A stretch of DNA of 64,000 nt, from the NCBI RefSeq assembly GCF_002938435.1, contig NZ_POQT01000009.1, positions 62,001-126,000 on the forward strand, given 5' to 3'. Made by a program: the position numbers and the translations under genes. Under the pieces are notes generated by a model. It was not told the DNA's origin and ran no database searches. It worked only from the letters and a program-made list of their open reading frames with translations. Positions 43,173-53,193 of this stretch are shown here, one piece after another. How positions within the stretch are numbered: the first letter of the stretch is position 1; every line of letters starts with the position of its first letter. Source of the DNA: Blastococcus saxobsidens. Lineage in GTDB: Bacteria > Actinomycetota > Actinomycetes > Mycobacteriales > Geodermatophilaceae.

Positions 43173-43230
43173 CGGGCCACCGTACCGGCCCGAAACCGGA
43201 TCGAGATCCGCTTCCGGGCCCGCCGCACGC

Positions 43231-44691
43231 TCAGGCGACCGGCGCGGCGAACTCTTCCAGCGCTGCGGCCAGGGCGCCGTCCACCCGCGCCGTCAGGCGC
43301 GTGCCCTCGCCCTCGTGCTGCTCGCTGAGCACCTCGCCGTCCCGGTGGACCCGCGCCACGAGGTCACCCCGCTCGTAGGGCACCAGCACGTCGACGTCGA
43401 CGTCCGGGTGCGGCAGCCGCTCGGCGATGAGGGCACGCAGCTCGTCCATGCCGAGGCCCGTGCGGGCCGAGACCCACACGGCATCCGGCAGCGCCTGGCG
43501 AAGGGCGAGGATGTCCTCCTCCCCCATCGCGTCCACCTTGTTCACCACGATCACCTCGGGCACCGAGGAGGCGTCGATCTCCTGCAGCACGATGTGCACC
43601 GCGTTGATCTGGCCCAGCGGATCGGGGTCGGAGCCGTCGACGACGTGCAGCAGCAGGTCGGCGGCGGCCACCTCCTCCAGGGTGGAGCGGAAGGCGTCGA
43701 CCAGCTGGTGCGGCAGGTGCCGCACGAAGCCCACCGTGTCGGTCAGCGTGTACTCCCGGCCGTCCGGCCCCTGAGCTCGGCGCACCGTCGGGTCCAGCGT
43801 GGCGAACAGCGCGTTCTCCACCAGGACGCCGGCGCCGGTGAGCTGGTTGAGCAGGCTGGACTTGCCGGCGTTGGTGTAGCCGGCGATGGCCACGCTGGGG
43901 GTGGCGTTGCGATCACGGCTGTTCCGCTGGGTGGCCCGGGCGGTGGCCATGCCGGCGATCTCGCGCCGCAGCTTGCTCACCCGCGACCGGATCCGCCGAC
44001 GGTCGGTCTCGATCTTCGTCTCACCCGGACCACGGGTACCGATACCGCCACCACCGGCGACGCGACCACCGGCCTGCCGGGACATCGACTCACCCCAGCC
44101 GCGCAGCCGCGGCAGCATGTACTGCATCTGCGCCAGCTCGACCTGGGCCTTGCCCTCCCGGCTGGTGGCGTGCTGGGCGAAGATGTCGAGGATCAGCGCG
44201 GTGCGGTCCACCACCTTGACCTTGAGCACCTTCTCCAGCTGGTTGAGCTGGCCGGGGGTCAGCTCACCGTCGCAGATCACGGTGTCGGCGCCGGTCGCCG
44301 CGACGATGTCGCGGATCTCGTTCGCCTTGCCCGAGCCCACGTAGGTGGCGGCGTCCGGCTTGTCGCGGCGCTGGCTGACCGCCTCGAGGACCTCCGAGCC
44401 GGCGGTCTCGGCCAGTGCGGCGAGCTCGGCGAGGGAGCGGTCGGCGGCGGCCTGCGTCCCCTCGGTCCACACGCCCACCAGCACGACGCGCTCGAGCCGC
44501 AGCTGCCGGTACTCGACCTCGGTGACGTCGGCGAGCTCGGTGGAGAGGCCGGCGACGCGACGCAGCGCCCCACGGGCCTCGAGTGCGTAGGAGCCGGTGG
44601 AGTCGTCGGGCTCGTCCCACTGCCCGGCCGGGGCAGGGCGGGTCGAGGGGGTCTGCTCGTCGTCGAGCGGAGCGTCAGCAGCGGTCGTCAT
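43231..44691 (-). CDS. hflX: GTPase HflX, ribosome-associated
   Basis: A 486-aa GTPase. The N-terminal HflX domain contains VYxGSGK-type ATYVGSGKANEI and the signature GGGGIGTRGPGETKIE near residue 220. The G domain has G1 AGYTNAGKSSLLN, G3 LTDTVGFVRHLP and G4 VVNKVDAM. HflX splits stalled ribosomes, often after stress or antibiotics. ATG at 44691 matches the length of relatives; upstream ATG codons (44739, 44751) would add 16-20 residues. It lies upstream of dapF-miaA in transcription-distal order, as expected in actinobacteria. Confidence 0.95.
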   Translation of the reverse strand: MTTAADAPLDDEQTPSTRPAPAGQWDEPDDSTGSYALEARGALRRVAGLSTELADVTEVEYRQLRLERVVLVGVWTEGTQAAADRSLAELAALAETAGSEVLEAVSQRRDKPDAATYVGSGKANEIRDIVAATGADTVICDGELTPGQLNQLEKVLKVKVVDRTALILDIFAQHATSREGKAQVELAQMQYMLPRLRGWGESMSRQAGGRVAGGGGIGTRGPGETKIETDRRRIRSRVSKLRREIAGMATARATQRNSRDRNATPSVAIAGYTNAGKSSLLNQLTGAGVLVENALFATLDPTVRRAQGPDGREYTLTDTVGFVRHLPHQLVDAFRSTLEEVAAADLLLHVVDGSDPDPLGQINAVHIVLQEIDASSVPEVIVVNKVDAMGEEDILALRQALPDAVWVSARTGLGMDELRALIAERLPHPDVDVDVLVPYERGDLVARVHRDGEVLSEQHEGEGTRLTARVDGALAAALEEFAAPVA

Positions 44692-44806
44692 CGGGTCCAG
44701 CGTGGCACGGTCCCGCGCGCGGGTCACCTGAGTTGTCATCGCCGGGTACAACGCACCGGCTCCCCCGATGCATCCCGGCGGGGGCGACCGCCGGTCCGCA
44801 GGCCCC

Positions 44807-45679
44807 TCAGGCGGACAGCCACTCCGGGCACAGCACGCCCGCCGACACCAGGACGGCGGGCCCGGTGAGCACCGTGGTCCGCACTCCGACCTGCACCGTC
44901 AGGCGCCCGCCGGGGACGTCGACGACGACGGTGCCCTCGGTGCGGCCCTCGGCGACGAGCGCCGCGTAGGCCACCGCGCAGGCCCCGGTGCCGCACGAGC
45001 GGGTCTCGCCCACCCCGCGCTCGAACACCCGCAGCCGCACGTGCGCCGCGGGCTCGAGCACGTTGACCAGCTCGACGTTGACCCCGTCGGGGAACAGCTG
45101 CGGGTCGAAGCGCGGCGGCGTCGTCAGGTCCAGGGAGTCGAGGTCGACGTCGGTGAGCGCCGCAAGGTGCGGATTGCCCATCGAGACGGCGATCCCGGGG
45201 AACGAGCGACCGCCGAGCTGCGCGGTCCCGCGGCCGAACGCGCGCGCCGGCCCCATGTCCACCCAGTAGCCACCGTCCGGTGCCGCGCCGACCCGACGGG
45301 GGCCGCCACGGGTGCCGACCAGCAGGCCCTGCTCGCACGCGGCCCGCTCGACCAGGCCCTCGCTGATCAGGGCGTGCAGGAACAGCCGGATGCCGTTGCC
45401 GCACATCTCGGCGTGGGAGCCGTCGGCGTTGCGGTGGTCCATGAACCACTCGCAGCGGTCGAGGTCCTCCCCCAGCACCTCCGGCGCGTCGGGCACGTGC
45501 GTGCTGCGGACCAGCCGCAGCACGCCGTCGCCGCCGAGCCCCGCGCGGCGCTCGCACAGCCGTCGCACCATCGCCGCGTCCAGCCGGTCCCCCGGCCACA
45601 CCGTGCCGTCGGGGTCGGGCAGCACCACGAAGTCGTTCTCGGTGCCGTGCCCGATCAGCACGCGGGGCGAGGAGGTCAC
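44807..45679 (-). CDS. dapF: Diaminopimelate epimerase
   Basis: A 290-aa enzyme turning LL- into meso-diaminopimelate for lysine and peptidoglycan. The two catalytic cysteines are C93 (AEMCGNGIR) and C229 (SCGTGACA), in two mirror-related half domains. HGTENDFVV at the N-terminus and GNPH near residue 170 are also typical. The GTG start overlaps the miaA stop by 4 bases. Confidence 0.97.
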   Translation of the reverse strand: MTSSPRVLIGHGTENDFVVLPDPDGTVWPGDRLDAAMVRRLCERRAGLGGDGVLRLVRSTHVPDAPEVLGEDLDRCEWFMDHRNADGSHAEMCGNGIRLFLHALISEGLVERAACEQGLLVGTRGGPRRVGAAPDGGYWVDMGPARAFGRGTAQLGGRSFPGIAVSMGNPHLAALTDVDLDSLDLTTPPRFDPQLFPDGVNVELVNVLEPAAHVRLRVFERGVGETRSCGTGACAVAYAALVAEGRTEGTVVVDVPGGRLTVQVGVRTTVLTGPAVLVSAGVLCPEWLSA

Positions 45680-46599
45680 GCGCCGATCGTACGGGCGGTG
45701 ATCACCGCAGCGGCGGCCTCGACCAGGTCGGGCCGGGCGGCGTCGAGCCAGGTGGTGGTGGCATCCCGCCGGAACCAGGAGCGCTGCCGGCGGACGAACC
45801 GGCGGGTGGTGGTGACCGTGCGCTCGCGGGCCTCGTCAGCGGTCAGCGTGCCGTCGAACTGCGCCAGCACCTGCGCGTACCCGAGCGCGCGCGATGCCGT
45901 CGGCCCCTCGCGCAGCCCGTCGGCAGCCAGGGCCGCGACCTCGTCGACGAAACCGGCCGCCCACATCCGGTCCACCCGGAGGGCCACCCGCTCGTCCAGC
46001 TCGGCCGGTTCCCGGTCCAGGCCGATGGTGACGGCCTCGTAGTGCGGGCTCGGCTCGGGCAGCACCGCCCGGAACGGGCCGCCGGTCAGCTCGATGACCT
46101 CCAGCGCGCGGACGATCCGGCGACCGTTGCCGGGCAGCACCGCGGCCGCGGCGGCCGGGTCCAGGCCGGCCAGGCGGGCGTGCAGCTCGGCCGGGCCCAC
46201 GGCGGCGAGCTCCGCCTCCAGGCGCGCGCGGACCGCCGGGTCGGTGCCCGGGAAGTCGAGCTCGTCCAGCACGGCGCGGACGTAGAGGCCCGAGCCGCCG
46301 ACGAGGAACGGCGTGGTCCCGGCCGCCCGCAGCCGGTCGATCTCGGCCCGTGCCCGCAGCCGGTACTCGGCGACCGAGGCCGGCTGGCGCACGTGCCACA
46401 GGTCGAGCAGGTGGTGCGGCACCCCGCCGCGCTCGGCGACGTCGGGTTTCGCGGTGCCGATGTCCATCCCGCGGTAGAGCTGCATCGAGTCGGCGTTCAC
46501 CACCTCACCGCCCAGCCGCTGGGCCAGGGCGACGGCGAGCGCCGTCTTCCCGGTCGCCGTCGGCCCGACGACGGCGACCACCGGCGGGGCGTCGGTCAC
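45676..46599 (-). CDS. miaA: tRNA dimethylallyltransferase
   Basis: A 307-aa enzyme adding a dimethylallyl group to N6 of adenosine 37 in tRNAs reading UNN codons. P-loop GPTATGKTA at residues 12-20, NADSMQLYRGMDIGTAKP, HHLLDLW, FLVGGSGLYVRAVLD and RRFVRRQRSWFRRD are family landmarks. GTG start in a 4-base overlap with the upstream gene. The gene for the next modification step, miaB, lies 3 kb away. Confidence 0.97.
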   Translation of the reverse strand: MTDAPPVVAVVGPTATGKTALAVALAQRLGGEVVNADSMQLYRGMDIGTAKPDVAERGGVPHHLLDLWHVRQPASVAEYRLRARAEIDRLRAAGTTPFLVGGSGLYVRAVLDELDFPGTDPAVRARLEAELAAVGPAELHARLAGLDPAAAAAVLPGNGRRIVRALEVIELTGGPFRAVLPEPSPHYEAVTIGLDREPAELDERVALRVDRMWAAGFVDEVAALAADGLREGPTASRALGYAQVLAQFDGTLTADEARERTVTTTRRFVRRQRSWFRRDATTTWLDAARPDLVEAAAAVITARTIGA

Positions 46600-47309
46600 G
46601 CCACCACCCAATCGGCCACGAGGTAGCCCACGCCGAAGGGGGCCGCGTCGTGGCGGAGCCGCGCCGTCACGTGCCGCCCGGAAAACGCCGCCCCGACCGC
46701 GCGCCACGTGGGCACCCCGGCGGCGAGCAGCCGCTCCCCCTCCTCCGGGTCGAGCGCGGACAGCGCCGCGGCGTCCCCGTCGGCCAGCGCGGCCGACACC
46801 CGGGCGTCGAACGGCTCCGCCGCCGGGTCCAGGTATCCGGGAGCCTTCACCGTGCGCCGCGCGGACCCGTCCCCCATGGCCAGGACGCCCACGGTCGCGG
46901 GCAGGTCGCGCAGCAGCTCGCCGAGGTCGGCCGGCCCGACGCCGACCCGCGTACCGGCGAACGATGCCTCCTCCAGCAGCCACGCGCCCACGGTGTGCGC
47001 GAGCGGCATCGTGCGCCCGCCCGGTCGCACCCAGCCGTCGAGGGGGACGTCGAGGTCGACGCCGTACCCGTGCAGGTCGCCCCCGTCGCCGACGCCGAAC
47101 CGCTCCCCCGGCGCCGGGCCGTCGCCGACGACGACGACGACGTCCGGTGCCGCTTCGAGCAGCGCGGTGACCGCCTCGCTGCACGCGTTCCGCAGGGCGA
47201 CGGTCTCCGGGGCTGCCCGTCCCTCCACCGCCGGGAGCAGCAGCGGCGGACTCGGGCAGAAGGCGACAGCGGCCGAGGAGCGGGCCCGGCCGTGCGGAAC
47301 GGTGGTCAC
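46596..47309 (-). CDS. Class III extradiol dioxygenase subunit B-like protein (Rv2728c-like)
   Basis: A 237-aa Ala-rich protein with a LigB-like fold: FCPSPPLLLPAVEG at the start (a PSPP-type N-terminus), PDVVVVVGDGPAPG, PLAHTVGAWLLEE and GVLAMGDGSA. Its place directly upstream of miaA-dapF is the same as Rv2728c in Mycobacterium. The iron-binding His pair of true LigB dioxygenases is not obvious, so enzymatic activity is doubtful. GTG start chosen at 47309. Divergent from the DUF349 gene with a gap of only 40 bp. Confidence 0.75.
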   Translation of the reverse strand: MTTVPHGRARSSAAVAFCPSPPLLLPAVEGRAAPETVALRNACSEAVTALLEAAPDVVVVVGDGPAPGERFGVGDGGDLHGYGVDLDVPLDGWVRPGGRTMPLAHTVGAWLLEEASFAGTRVGVGPADLGELLRDLPATVGVLAMGDGSARRTVKAPGYLDPAAEPFDARVSAALADGDAAALSALDPEEGERLLAAGVPTWRAVGAAFSGRHVTARLRHDAAPFGVGYLVADWVVA

Positions 47310-47349
47310 GGCAGCAGTGTCGCCGATGGGACGTGGGACACTTCCGGAC

Positions 47350-48969
47350 GTGTCGAGCACGGACAACCCCGGCACCGGGGTGCAGCAGGAAGCTCCGCCG
47401 GTTGCGGAGACCCTCGAGACGACCGTCCCGGAGGCGCCGCAGGAGACAGGCAGCTCCGACGCGGTGACCCCCGCGGCCGGTACGCCGGCGGCGCCCACAC
47501 CTGCGGACGCGGCCCTCGCCGACCCCACTGACGGCGCCCCGGCTGCCGAGCCGGCCCCGGTCGCCGAGCCGGCCCCGGTCGCCGAGCCGGCCGCGGTCGC
47601 CGAGCCGGCCGCGGTCGCCGAGCCGGCCGCGGTTGCCGAGCCGGCCCCGGCCCCGGGCCCGGTGCCGACCCCGCCGGTGCCTGGCCCGACGCCGTCGGCA
47701 CCGGCGCACGTCCCGACCCCCGCCCCGGCACCGTCGGCCCCTCCGGCCGAGCGGGTGGTGAGCGACCCGACGAAGTGGGGCCGCGTCGACGCCGACGGCA
47801 CGGTCCACGTGCGCACCGCCGACGGCGAGCGCGCCGTGGGCTCGTGGCAGGCCGGCGACGCCGAGGCCGGGCTGGCCCACTACGGCCGCCGGTACGACGA
47901 CCTCGCCACCGAGGTCTCGCTGCTCGAGGCGCGCCTCAAGGCGCACACCGGCAACCCGGGCGAGATCCGGAACAAGGCGCAGGAGCTCGCCGAGTCCATC
48001 CCCACCGCCGCCGCCGTCGGTGACCTCGACGGGCTGGCCGCCCGCGCCCGGGCGATGGTGGAGACCGCCGAGTCCGCCACCGCCGAGTTCCGCGCCGAGA
48101 AGGCCGCCGCCCGCGCCGCGCAGGTCGCGCGCAAGGAGGCGCTGGCCGCCGAGGCGGAGCAGATCGCCGCGGAGTCGACGTCCTGGAAGGCCTCCGGCGA
48201 CCGCCTCAAGGCGATCGTCGAGGAGTGGAAGACCATCCGCGGCATCGACCGGAAGACCGACGAGGCGCTGTGGTCGCGGTTCGCCGCCGCCCGCGACGCC
48301 TTCGGCCGCCGCCGCGGCAGCCACTTCGCCCAGCTCGACGCCCAGCGCGGCGAATCCCGCGCGGCGAAGCAGGAGCTGATCAAGGAGGCGCAGCGCCTGG
48401 CGACCTCGACCGACTGGGGCCCGACCAGCGCCGCCATGCGCTCGCTGATGGACCGCTGGAAGGCCATCCCCCGCATCGGCCGCGACGGTGACGACGACCT
48501 GTGGAAGGAGTTCCGGGCCGCCCAGGACGTCTTCTTCAACGCGCGCGCCGAGCAGGACAAGGCCCGCGACGCCGAGCAGGTCGCCAACCAGCAGGCCAAG
48601 GAGGAGCTGCTCGCCGAGGCGGAGAAGCTCGACCCGAGCAAGGACCTGCGCGGCGCCCAGAACGCGCTGCGGAAGATCCAGGAGCGCTACGACGCCATCG
48701 GTCACGTGCCGCGCGGCGCCATGCGTTCGCTGGAGGACCGCATGCAGGCCGTCGAGGAGAAGGTGCGGGGCGCCGCCGACGCCGGCCGGGTCCGCGTCGC
48801 GCCGGAGAACCCCATGGTCACGTCCATGCGGGCCGCGGTGACCAAGGCCGAGGAGCAGCTGGCCAAGGCCGAGGCGGCGGGCGACGAGCGCCGGATCGAC
48901 GAGGCCCGGGCCAACCTGGCCACCCGGCAGGAGTGGCTGGCCGAGGCGGAGAAGTCCGCCCGCCGCTGA
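47350..48969 (+). CDS. DUF349-repeat coiled-coil protein
   Basis: A 539-aa protein. Residues 1-135 are a disordered Pro/Ala/Glu region with tandem AEPAPV-type hexapeptides. After VVSDPTKWGRVDADGTVHVRTADGERAVGSW comes a long helical part with four DUF349 repeats, each with a Trp-containing turn (STSWKASGDRLKAIVEEWKTIR, STDWGPTSAAMRSLMDRWKAIPR and related). The function is unknown; the mycobacterial orthologue Rv2731 sits in the same genomic place. GTG at 47350 or ATG at 47326 are possible starts. A clear hairpin follows the stop. Confidence 0.85.
   Translation: MSSTDNPGTGVQQEAPPVAETLETTVPEAPQETGSSDAVTPAAGTPAAPTPADAALADPTDGAPAAEPAPVAEPAPVAEPAAVAEPAAVAEPAAVAEPAPAPGPVPTPPVPGPTPSAPAHVPTPAPAPSAPPAERVVSDPTKWGRVDADGTVHVRTADGERAVGSWQAGDAEAGLAHYGRRYDDLATEVSLLEARLKAHTGNPGEIRNKAQELAESIPTAAAVGDLDGLAARARAMVETAESATAEFRAEKAAARAAQVARKEALAAEAEQIAAESTSWKASGDRLKAIVEEWKTIRGIDRKTDEALWSRFAAARDAFGRRRGSHFAQLDAQRGESRAAKQELIKEAQRLATSTDWGPTSAAMRSLMDRWKAIPRIGRDGDDDLWKEFRAAQDVFFNARAEQDKARDAEQVANQQAKEELLAEAEKLDPSKDLRGAQNALRKIQERYDAIGHVPRGAMRSLEDRMQAVEEKVRGAADAGRVRVAPENPMVTSMRAAVTKAEEQLAKAEAAGDERRIDEARANLATRQEWLAEAEKSARR
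47545..47652 (+). repeat. Six 18-bp tandem units (AEPA[PA]V repeats)
   Basis: Unit GCCGAGCCGGCC[CG]CGGT[CT] repeated six times in the disordered N-terminal region of the DUF349 protein; the last unit is degenerate. Near-identical DNA units make this a likely site of length variation between strains. Confidence 0.85.
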
Positions 48970-48980
48970 GAACCAGGACC

Positions 48981-49031
48981 GGCCCCGCTGCCCCACCGCC
49001 CGCGTCCGCGGAGGTTCCGGGCAGCGGGGCC
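48981..49031. terminator. Terminator hairpin after the DUF349 gene
   Basis: Arms GGCCCCGCTGCCC (48981-48993) and GGGCAGCGGGGCC (49019-49031), 13-bp perfect stem, followed by GTTTC. It begins 11 bp after the stop codon. Confidence 0.85.
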
Positions 49032-49051
49032 GTTTCGCTACCGTCCGGCGC

Positions 49052-49453
49052 ATGGCAGCACGGTTGGCCGCCTACCTCAGCTACCGCGACGCGCCCGCGG
49101 CGCTGGAGTGGTTGCAGGCGATCGGTTTCGACGTCGTCCGCCGCAGCGATGCGCCGGACGGCACGGTGGCGCACGCCGAGGTGCGCTGCGACGACGTCGT
49201 CCTGATGGTCGCGAGCTACGACGCCGACTACCGGCGGCCACCCCTGGTGGGAGCCTCGACCGGCGGCGGCCTGTACCTCGTGCTGGACGACGCCGCCGCG
49301 GTGGACGACCGGTTCCACCGGGGGACGGCCGCCGGCGGCACTCCGGTCATCCCGCCGGAGGACACCGGGTGGGGGACGCGTCGCCCGCGGCTGCTGGACC
49401 CCGAGGGCGGGGAGTGGAGCTTCGGCACCTACGCCCCCGGACAGGCCTGGTAG
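49052..49453 (+). CDS. Glyoxalase/VOC-superfamily protein
   Basis: A 133-aa single-domain VOC protein: YLSYRDAPAALEWLQAIGFDVVRR at the start, LYLVLDDAAAVDDRF in the middle and the closing RRPRLLDPEGGEWSFGTY. The metal-ligand set of true glyoxalase I is incomplete (DGTVAHAEVRCDDVVLMV has one His), so it may be a binding or resistance protein (PhnB/bleomycin-type) rather than an enzyme. It starts only 20 bp beyond the preceding terminator, so its promoter must lie within the hairpin region. Confidence 0.8.
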   Translation: MAARLAAYLSYRDAPAALEWLQAIGFDVVRRSDAPDGTVAHAEVRCDDVVLMVASYDADYRRPPLVGASTGGGLYLVLDDAAAVDDRFHRGTAAGGTPVIPPEDTGWGTRRPRLLDPEGGEWSFGTYAPGQAW

Positions 49454-49479
49454 CCGCCTCCGGCATCCCGTCGCCGGGT

Positions 49480-50943
49480 TCAGCAGCCGGTCGTGAGGAC
49501 CGGCAGCGGGTCCGGGACGCCGATCCGCGGCATGCCGAGGGAGACACCCGGCGTCGTCGGGCGGGTGCCCGCCTCGCTCGCGTCCCCGGCCCGGGTGCGG
49601 CGGTGCGACAGCAGGACGCCGTCGGCGACCAGGTGGTGCGGCGCGGCCTCGGTGATGACCGTCTCGACGACGTCGCCGGGCCGGATCCCGTCGGCGGCCG
49701 TGAAGTGCACGAGCCTGCCGTCGCGCGCGCGACCGGAGAGCCGGCCCCGCGCGGCGTCCTTGCTGCCCTCGCCCGAGGCGACGAGCAGCTCGACCTTGCC
49801 TCCGATGAGTGCGCGGTTCTCGTCCCAGCTGATCTGGTCCTGCAGCGCGGTGAGCCGCAGGTACCGCTCCTGGACGACCTCCTTGGGCAGCTGGCCGTCC
49901 ATTTCCGCGGCCGGCGTGCCCGGGCGCTTGGAGTACTGGAAGGTGAAGGCGCTGGCGAAGCGGGCCTGCCGGACGACCTCGAGGGTCTGCTCGAAGTCCT
50001 CCTCGGTCTCGCCGGGGAAGCCGACGATGATGTCGGTGGTGATCGCCGCGTCGGGCATGGCGGCGCGGACCCGGTCGATGATGCCGAGGTAGCGTTCCTG
50101 CCGGTAGCCGCGGCGCATGCGGCGGAGCACGTCGTCGGAGCCGCTCTGCAGCGGCATGTGCAGCTGGTGGCACACGGCGGGCGTCTCGGCCATCGCGTCG
50201 ATGACGTCGTCGGTGAACTCGCGCGGGTGCGGGCTGGTGAACCGGATCCGCTCCAGGCCGTCGATCCGGCCGGCCGAGCGCAGCAGGTCGGCGAAGGCGC
50301 CGCTGTCGCGGAACTCCACGCCGTAGGCGTTCACGTTCTGACCGAGCAGGGTCACCTCGAGCACGCCCTGGTCGACCAGGGCCTGCACCTCGGCGAGGAT
50401 CTCGCCGGGACGACGGTCCTTCTCCTTGCCGCGCAGCGCCGGGACGATGCAGAACGTGCAGGTGTTGTTGCAGCCGACGCTGATCGACACCCAGCCGGAG
50501 TAGGCGGAGTCGCGCTTGGCCGGCAGCGTCGACGGGAAGACCTCGAGGGACTCCACGATCTCCACCTGCGCCTCGGCGTTGTGCCGGGCCCGGTCGAGCA
50601 GCGCCGGCAGCGAACCGACGTTGTGGGTGCCGAAGACCACGTCGACCCACGGGGCGCGGCGGACGATCTCGCCGCGGTCCTTCTGCGCCAGGCAGCCGCC
50701 GACGGCGATCTGCATACCCGGGTGGGCGTCCTTGACCGGGCGCAGGTGGCCGAGGTTGCCGTAGAGGCGGTTGTCGGCGTTCTCCCGTACTGCGCAGGTG
50801 TTGAGGACGACGACGTCGGCGTCGTCCCCCTCGGCGGCGGCGGTGTAGCCGGCATCCTCGAGCAGGCCGGACAGGCGCTCGGAGTCGTGCACGTTCATCT
50901 GGCACCCGTAGGTGCGCACCCGGTAGGTCCTCGCCGCTGACAC
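49480..50943 (-). CDS. miaB: tRNA-2-methylthio-N6-dimethylallyladenosine synthase
   Basis: A 487-aa radical SAM methylthiotransferase that adds a methylthio group to the base made by MiaA. The auxiliary cluster cysteines are in [15 protein letters not shown] and GGCLAQKD; the radical SAM triad is CNNTCTFC near residue 155; a TRAM domain follows (about 370-440). The C-terminal 45 residues are a non-conserved extension. GTG at 50943 lies 6 bp after a TACGAT -10 box, suggesting a leaderless message. Confidence 0.96.
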   Translation of the reverse strand: MSAARTYRVRTYGCQMNVHDSERLSGLLEDAGYTAAAEGDDADVVVLNTCAVRENADNRLYGNLGHLRPVKDAHPGMQIAVGGCLAQKDRGEIVRRAPWVDVVFGTHNVGSLPALLDRARHNAEAQVEIVESLEVFPSTLPAKRDSAYSGWVSISVGCNNTCTFCIVPALRGKEKDRRPGEILAEVQALVDQGVLEVTLLGQNVNAYGVEFRDSGAFADLLRSAGRIDGLERIRFTSPHPREFTDDVIDAMAETPAVCHQLHMPLQSGSDDVLRRMRRGYRQERYLGIIDRVRAAMPDAAITTDIIVGFPGETEEDFEQTLEVVRQARFASAFTFQYSKRPGTPAAEMDGQLPKEVVQERYLRLTALQDQISWDENRALIGGKVELLVASGEGSKDAARGRLSGRARDGRLVHFTAADGIRPGDVVETVITEAAPHHLVADGVLLSHRRTRAGDASEAGTRPTTPGVSLGMPRIGVPDPLPVLTTGC

Positions 50944-50949
50944 CCCTGC

Positions 50950-50955
50950 ATCGTA
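50950..50955 (-). promoter_or_regulatory. Predicted -10 box of miaB (TACGAT), leaderless start
   Basis: Read on the minus strand as TACGAT with 6 bases to the GTG start of miaB, so transcription would begin at or next to the start codon. Confidence 0.55.
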
Positions 50956-50999
50956 CGGAGCGCGGGCACGCGCCCCGGCCGGTCGCACGGGCTTGTCCG

Positions 51000-51031
51000 C
51001 TCCCGCCCGCCGCGGAGGGCGCGGGCGGGAG
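51000..51031. terminator. Terminator hairpin after the amidase gene
   Basis: An 11-bp stem (51000-51010 with 51021-51031) with a 10-base loop, starting 6 bp past the amidase stop on the minus strand. Confidence 0.75.
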
Positions 51032-51037
51032 GCGGGA

Positions 51038-52990
51038 TCAGCGCAGGACGGTGAAGCCGTCCACGAGGACGGCGGACGTGCCGTCGGGGTTGATGACCGC
51101 GATGTCCCACGGCCGGTCCTTCCGCGGTCCGGACGTCTTGCCGATCGTGAACGTCGCCGTGAGCGACGTGCCGTCCGAGGCCACGCTCACGCCGGAGACC
51201 ACGGGCTCGGTGCCCTCCCCGTTCTGCAGGTCCACCGTGGCGCCCGAGGCGAAACCGGTGCCGGTGATGACGACCTGCACCGTCGTGCCCTGCTTCCCGG
51301 AGCTGGGGGTCACCGAGCCGACGGTGACGTTGTCGACCGTCACCGACCGGGAGTCGCTGCTCTGCTGGCCGGCGGTGTCCACCACGGTCGCGGTCAGGAC
51401 GTGTGCCCCTTCCGCGTCCCCGACGGTGTCCCATGACCACGTCCAGCCGTCCGCCGACGTCGTGTCGGTCACGATCACCTTGCCGTCCAGGGAGAAGTCG
51501 ATGCGCGCCACCCCCTCGGTGCCGGTCGGGTCCGCGGTGACGTCGACGGACCCCGTGAGGGTGGCCCCGTCGGCCGGACCGGTCAGCTTGACGACGGGGT
51601 CGGCGACGTTGTCGACGACGACGGCGATGCTGTCCGTGGCGGTCGACGTCCCGTCGGTGGCCGATGCGGTCACCGTGTGTGCACCCTCCGCGGCAGCCGT
51701 CGTGTCCCACGAGACCGACCAGACCCCGTTCGTGAGGGTTCCGGCGACCTCCGCCCCACCGACGGAGAAGGTGACGCCGGTCGCGCCGGGCGCCTCGGCC
51801 GCCACGCTGATCGTGCCCGCGACCGTGGCGCCGTCCGCCGGGCTCGTGACCGACACCGAGAGGGTCGCCTTCTGTGCGGCGACGGCGTCCCGGATCGCGG
51901 GGAGCTGGGCGTAGAGGCGTTCGCCGGGGCACTCCGTCGACGTCCAGTCCCGGTGCCCGGAGATCATGTCGACGGTGTTGGTCGCACCGTCCACGGGGTT
52001 CACGTAGTCGACGACGGCGTGCGGGTCCAGCTGGTGGCGGGATGCGAACTCGGCGAGCAGGCGCTCCAGCGCGTCGACCGCCGGAGCGGCCGGCTCGGCG
52101 CCGTTCCTGGGATGGGTGGTGAAGTCGCCGAGCAGTGCGGCACCCATGTTGCCGGAGTTGTAGCCGCCGGTGTGCCCGGCGGTGACCAGCCCGTTCCCGC
52201 CGTCGTGGGCGAAGTCGCTGCCGTCCCCGCCGGTGGCGCACGGCTGGGAGCCCGTCTGCGGATCAGCCCCGGACCAGCGCCCCTCGTACACGAGGCCCGC
52301 CTCGTCGATGAGGTAGTGGTAGCCGATGTCGCCCCATCCCCGGTCGACGGCGTGGTAGCGGTAGATCGCCCGTACGGTGGCGGCCGGGTCCGTGTCCCCG
52401 TTCTTCGTGGCGGTGTGGTGCACCGTCATCGTCTGGACGGGGTGGAACTCCGTCGGCCAGAGCTCGTTCCCCTGGTCGTCGAACCGCAGGGTCTCGTCGG
52501 CCTTCCACTCGGCTCGGGAGACGCAGCTGTCGACGGCGGAGGCACCGCCCGCCGGGCGACGGCCCACCTCCACGAGCGGGCCGTCGGTGGTGTTGAGAGC
52601 CACGGCGCGCGGAGCACCGGCGTGCGCGGGGATGCCTCGCACCTGATAGGCCTCGGCGTCACCTGCCGGGACCAGCGCGCTGGCCCACTGCCCCTCGGCG
52701 TGCGCGCCGTCCTCGGTCAGCGGGTGCCACGCCGTCCAGGCGCCGTCGACGCGGAACCGGACCGCACCGTGCTCCTCGGCCTGATCCTCGGCATGCTCGT
52801 CGGCGCCTCGCGTGTCCCACAGGACGCCGAGGTAGTCGATGGGGAAGCCGGGCTCGACGGCTCCGACGCCGACCGGTCGACGGTCCGCCAGCGTCGCCGG
52901 GGACTCGATCGCCCGGGACACCGGCAGCACCACCAGGGTGAGACCGAGGAAGACGGCCAGAACCGTGACCAACCGCAGGACGATGCGCAT
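51038..52990 (-). CDS. Secreted N-acetylmuramoyl-L-alanine amidase with Ig-like repeats
   Basis: A 650-aa exported protein. A signal helix (residues 5-26) is followed by a beta domain, then a PGRP/amidase_2 domain at about 155-370 with zinc-site residues in [12 protein letters not shown] and [15 protein letters not shown] plus [20 protein letters not shown]. Two Ig-like (Big-type) repeats (about 380-465 and 470-560; each with [16 protein letters not shown] and GVxxxFSxxGK/E) and an IPT/TIG-like domain ([22 protein letters not shown]) end the protein. It cleaves the amide between muramic acid and the stem peptide, for cell-wall remodelling or lysis of competitors. Divergent from gluA. Confidence 0.93.
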   Translation of the reverse strand: MRIVLRLVTVLAVFLGLTLVVLPVSRAIESPATLADRRPVGVGAVEPGFPIDYLGVLWDTRGADEHAEDQAEEHGAVRFRVDGAWTAWHPLTEDGAHAEGQWASALVPAGDAEAYQVRGIPAHAGAPRAVALNTTDGPLVEVGRRPAGGASAVDSCVSRAEWKADETLRFDDQGNELWPTEFHPVQTMTVHHTATKNGDTDPAATVRAIYRYHAVDRGWGDIGYHYLIDEAGLVYEGRWSGADPQTGSQPCATGGDGSDFAHDGGNGLVTAGHTGGYNSGNMGAALLGDFTTHPRNGAEPAAPAVDALERLLAEFASRHQLDPHAVVDYVNPVDGATNTVDMISGHRDWTSTECPGERLYAQLPAIRDAVAAQKATLSVSVTSPADGATVAGTISVAAEAPGATGVTFSVGGAEVAGTLTNGVWSVSWDTTAAAEGAHTVTASATDGTSTATDSIAVVVDNVADPVVKLTGPADGATLTGSVDVTADPTGTEGVARIDFSLDGKVIVTDTTSADGWTWSWDTVGDAEGAHVLTATVVDTAGQQSSDSRSVTVDNVTVGSVTPSSGKQGTTVQVVITGTGFASGATVDLQNGEGTEPVVSGVSVASDGTSLTATFTIGKTSGPRKDRPWDIAVINPDGTSAVLVDGFTVLR

Positions 52991-53131
52991 GCTGAGAATC
53001 CGCTCGTGTCGGCTCGCGGGTGCGGGACGCCTCTACCGGTCCCCCGCGGCCGCGTCAGCATGCCCCACGGCCCGGACGCCGACAAGGACCCGGCTGATTC
53101 GGCCCCGCGGTGCCCCGGCCGGGGGAAGAAG

Positions 53132-53152
53132 ACGCCTTCGTTACGCCTTCGT
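53132..53152. repeat. Direct repeat ACGCCTTCGT, 11-bp period, upstream of gluA
   Basis: Two exact 10-bp copies (53132-53141 and 53143-53152) with an 11-bp period, 36 bp before the gluA -10 box. The geometry fits tandem response-regulator binding; the regulator is unknown. Confidence 0.4.
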
Positions 53153-53187
53153 GATCCCACGGTGCGGGAACCGCGACCTCCTCCCCT

Positions 53188-53193
53188 TAGGGT
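53188..53193 (+). promoter_or_regulatory. Predicted -10 box of gluABCD (TAGGGT), leaderless start
   Basis: TAGGGT ends 7 bases before the gluA GTG, so the transcript would start at the initiation codon. No ribosome site is seen, consistent with a leaderless message. Confidence 0.6.
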
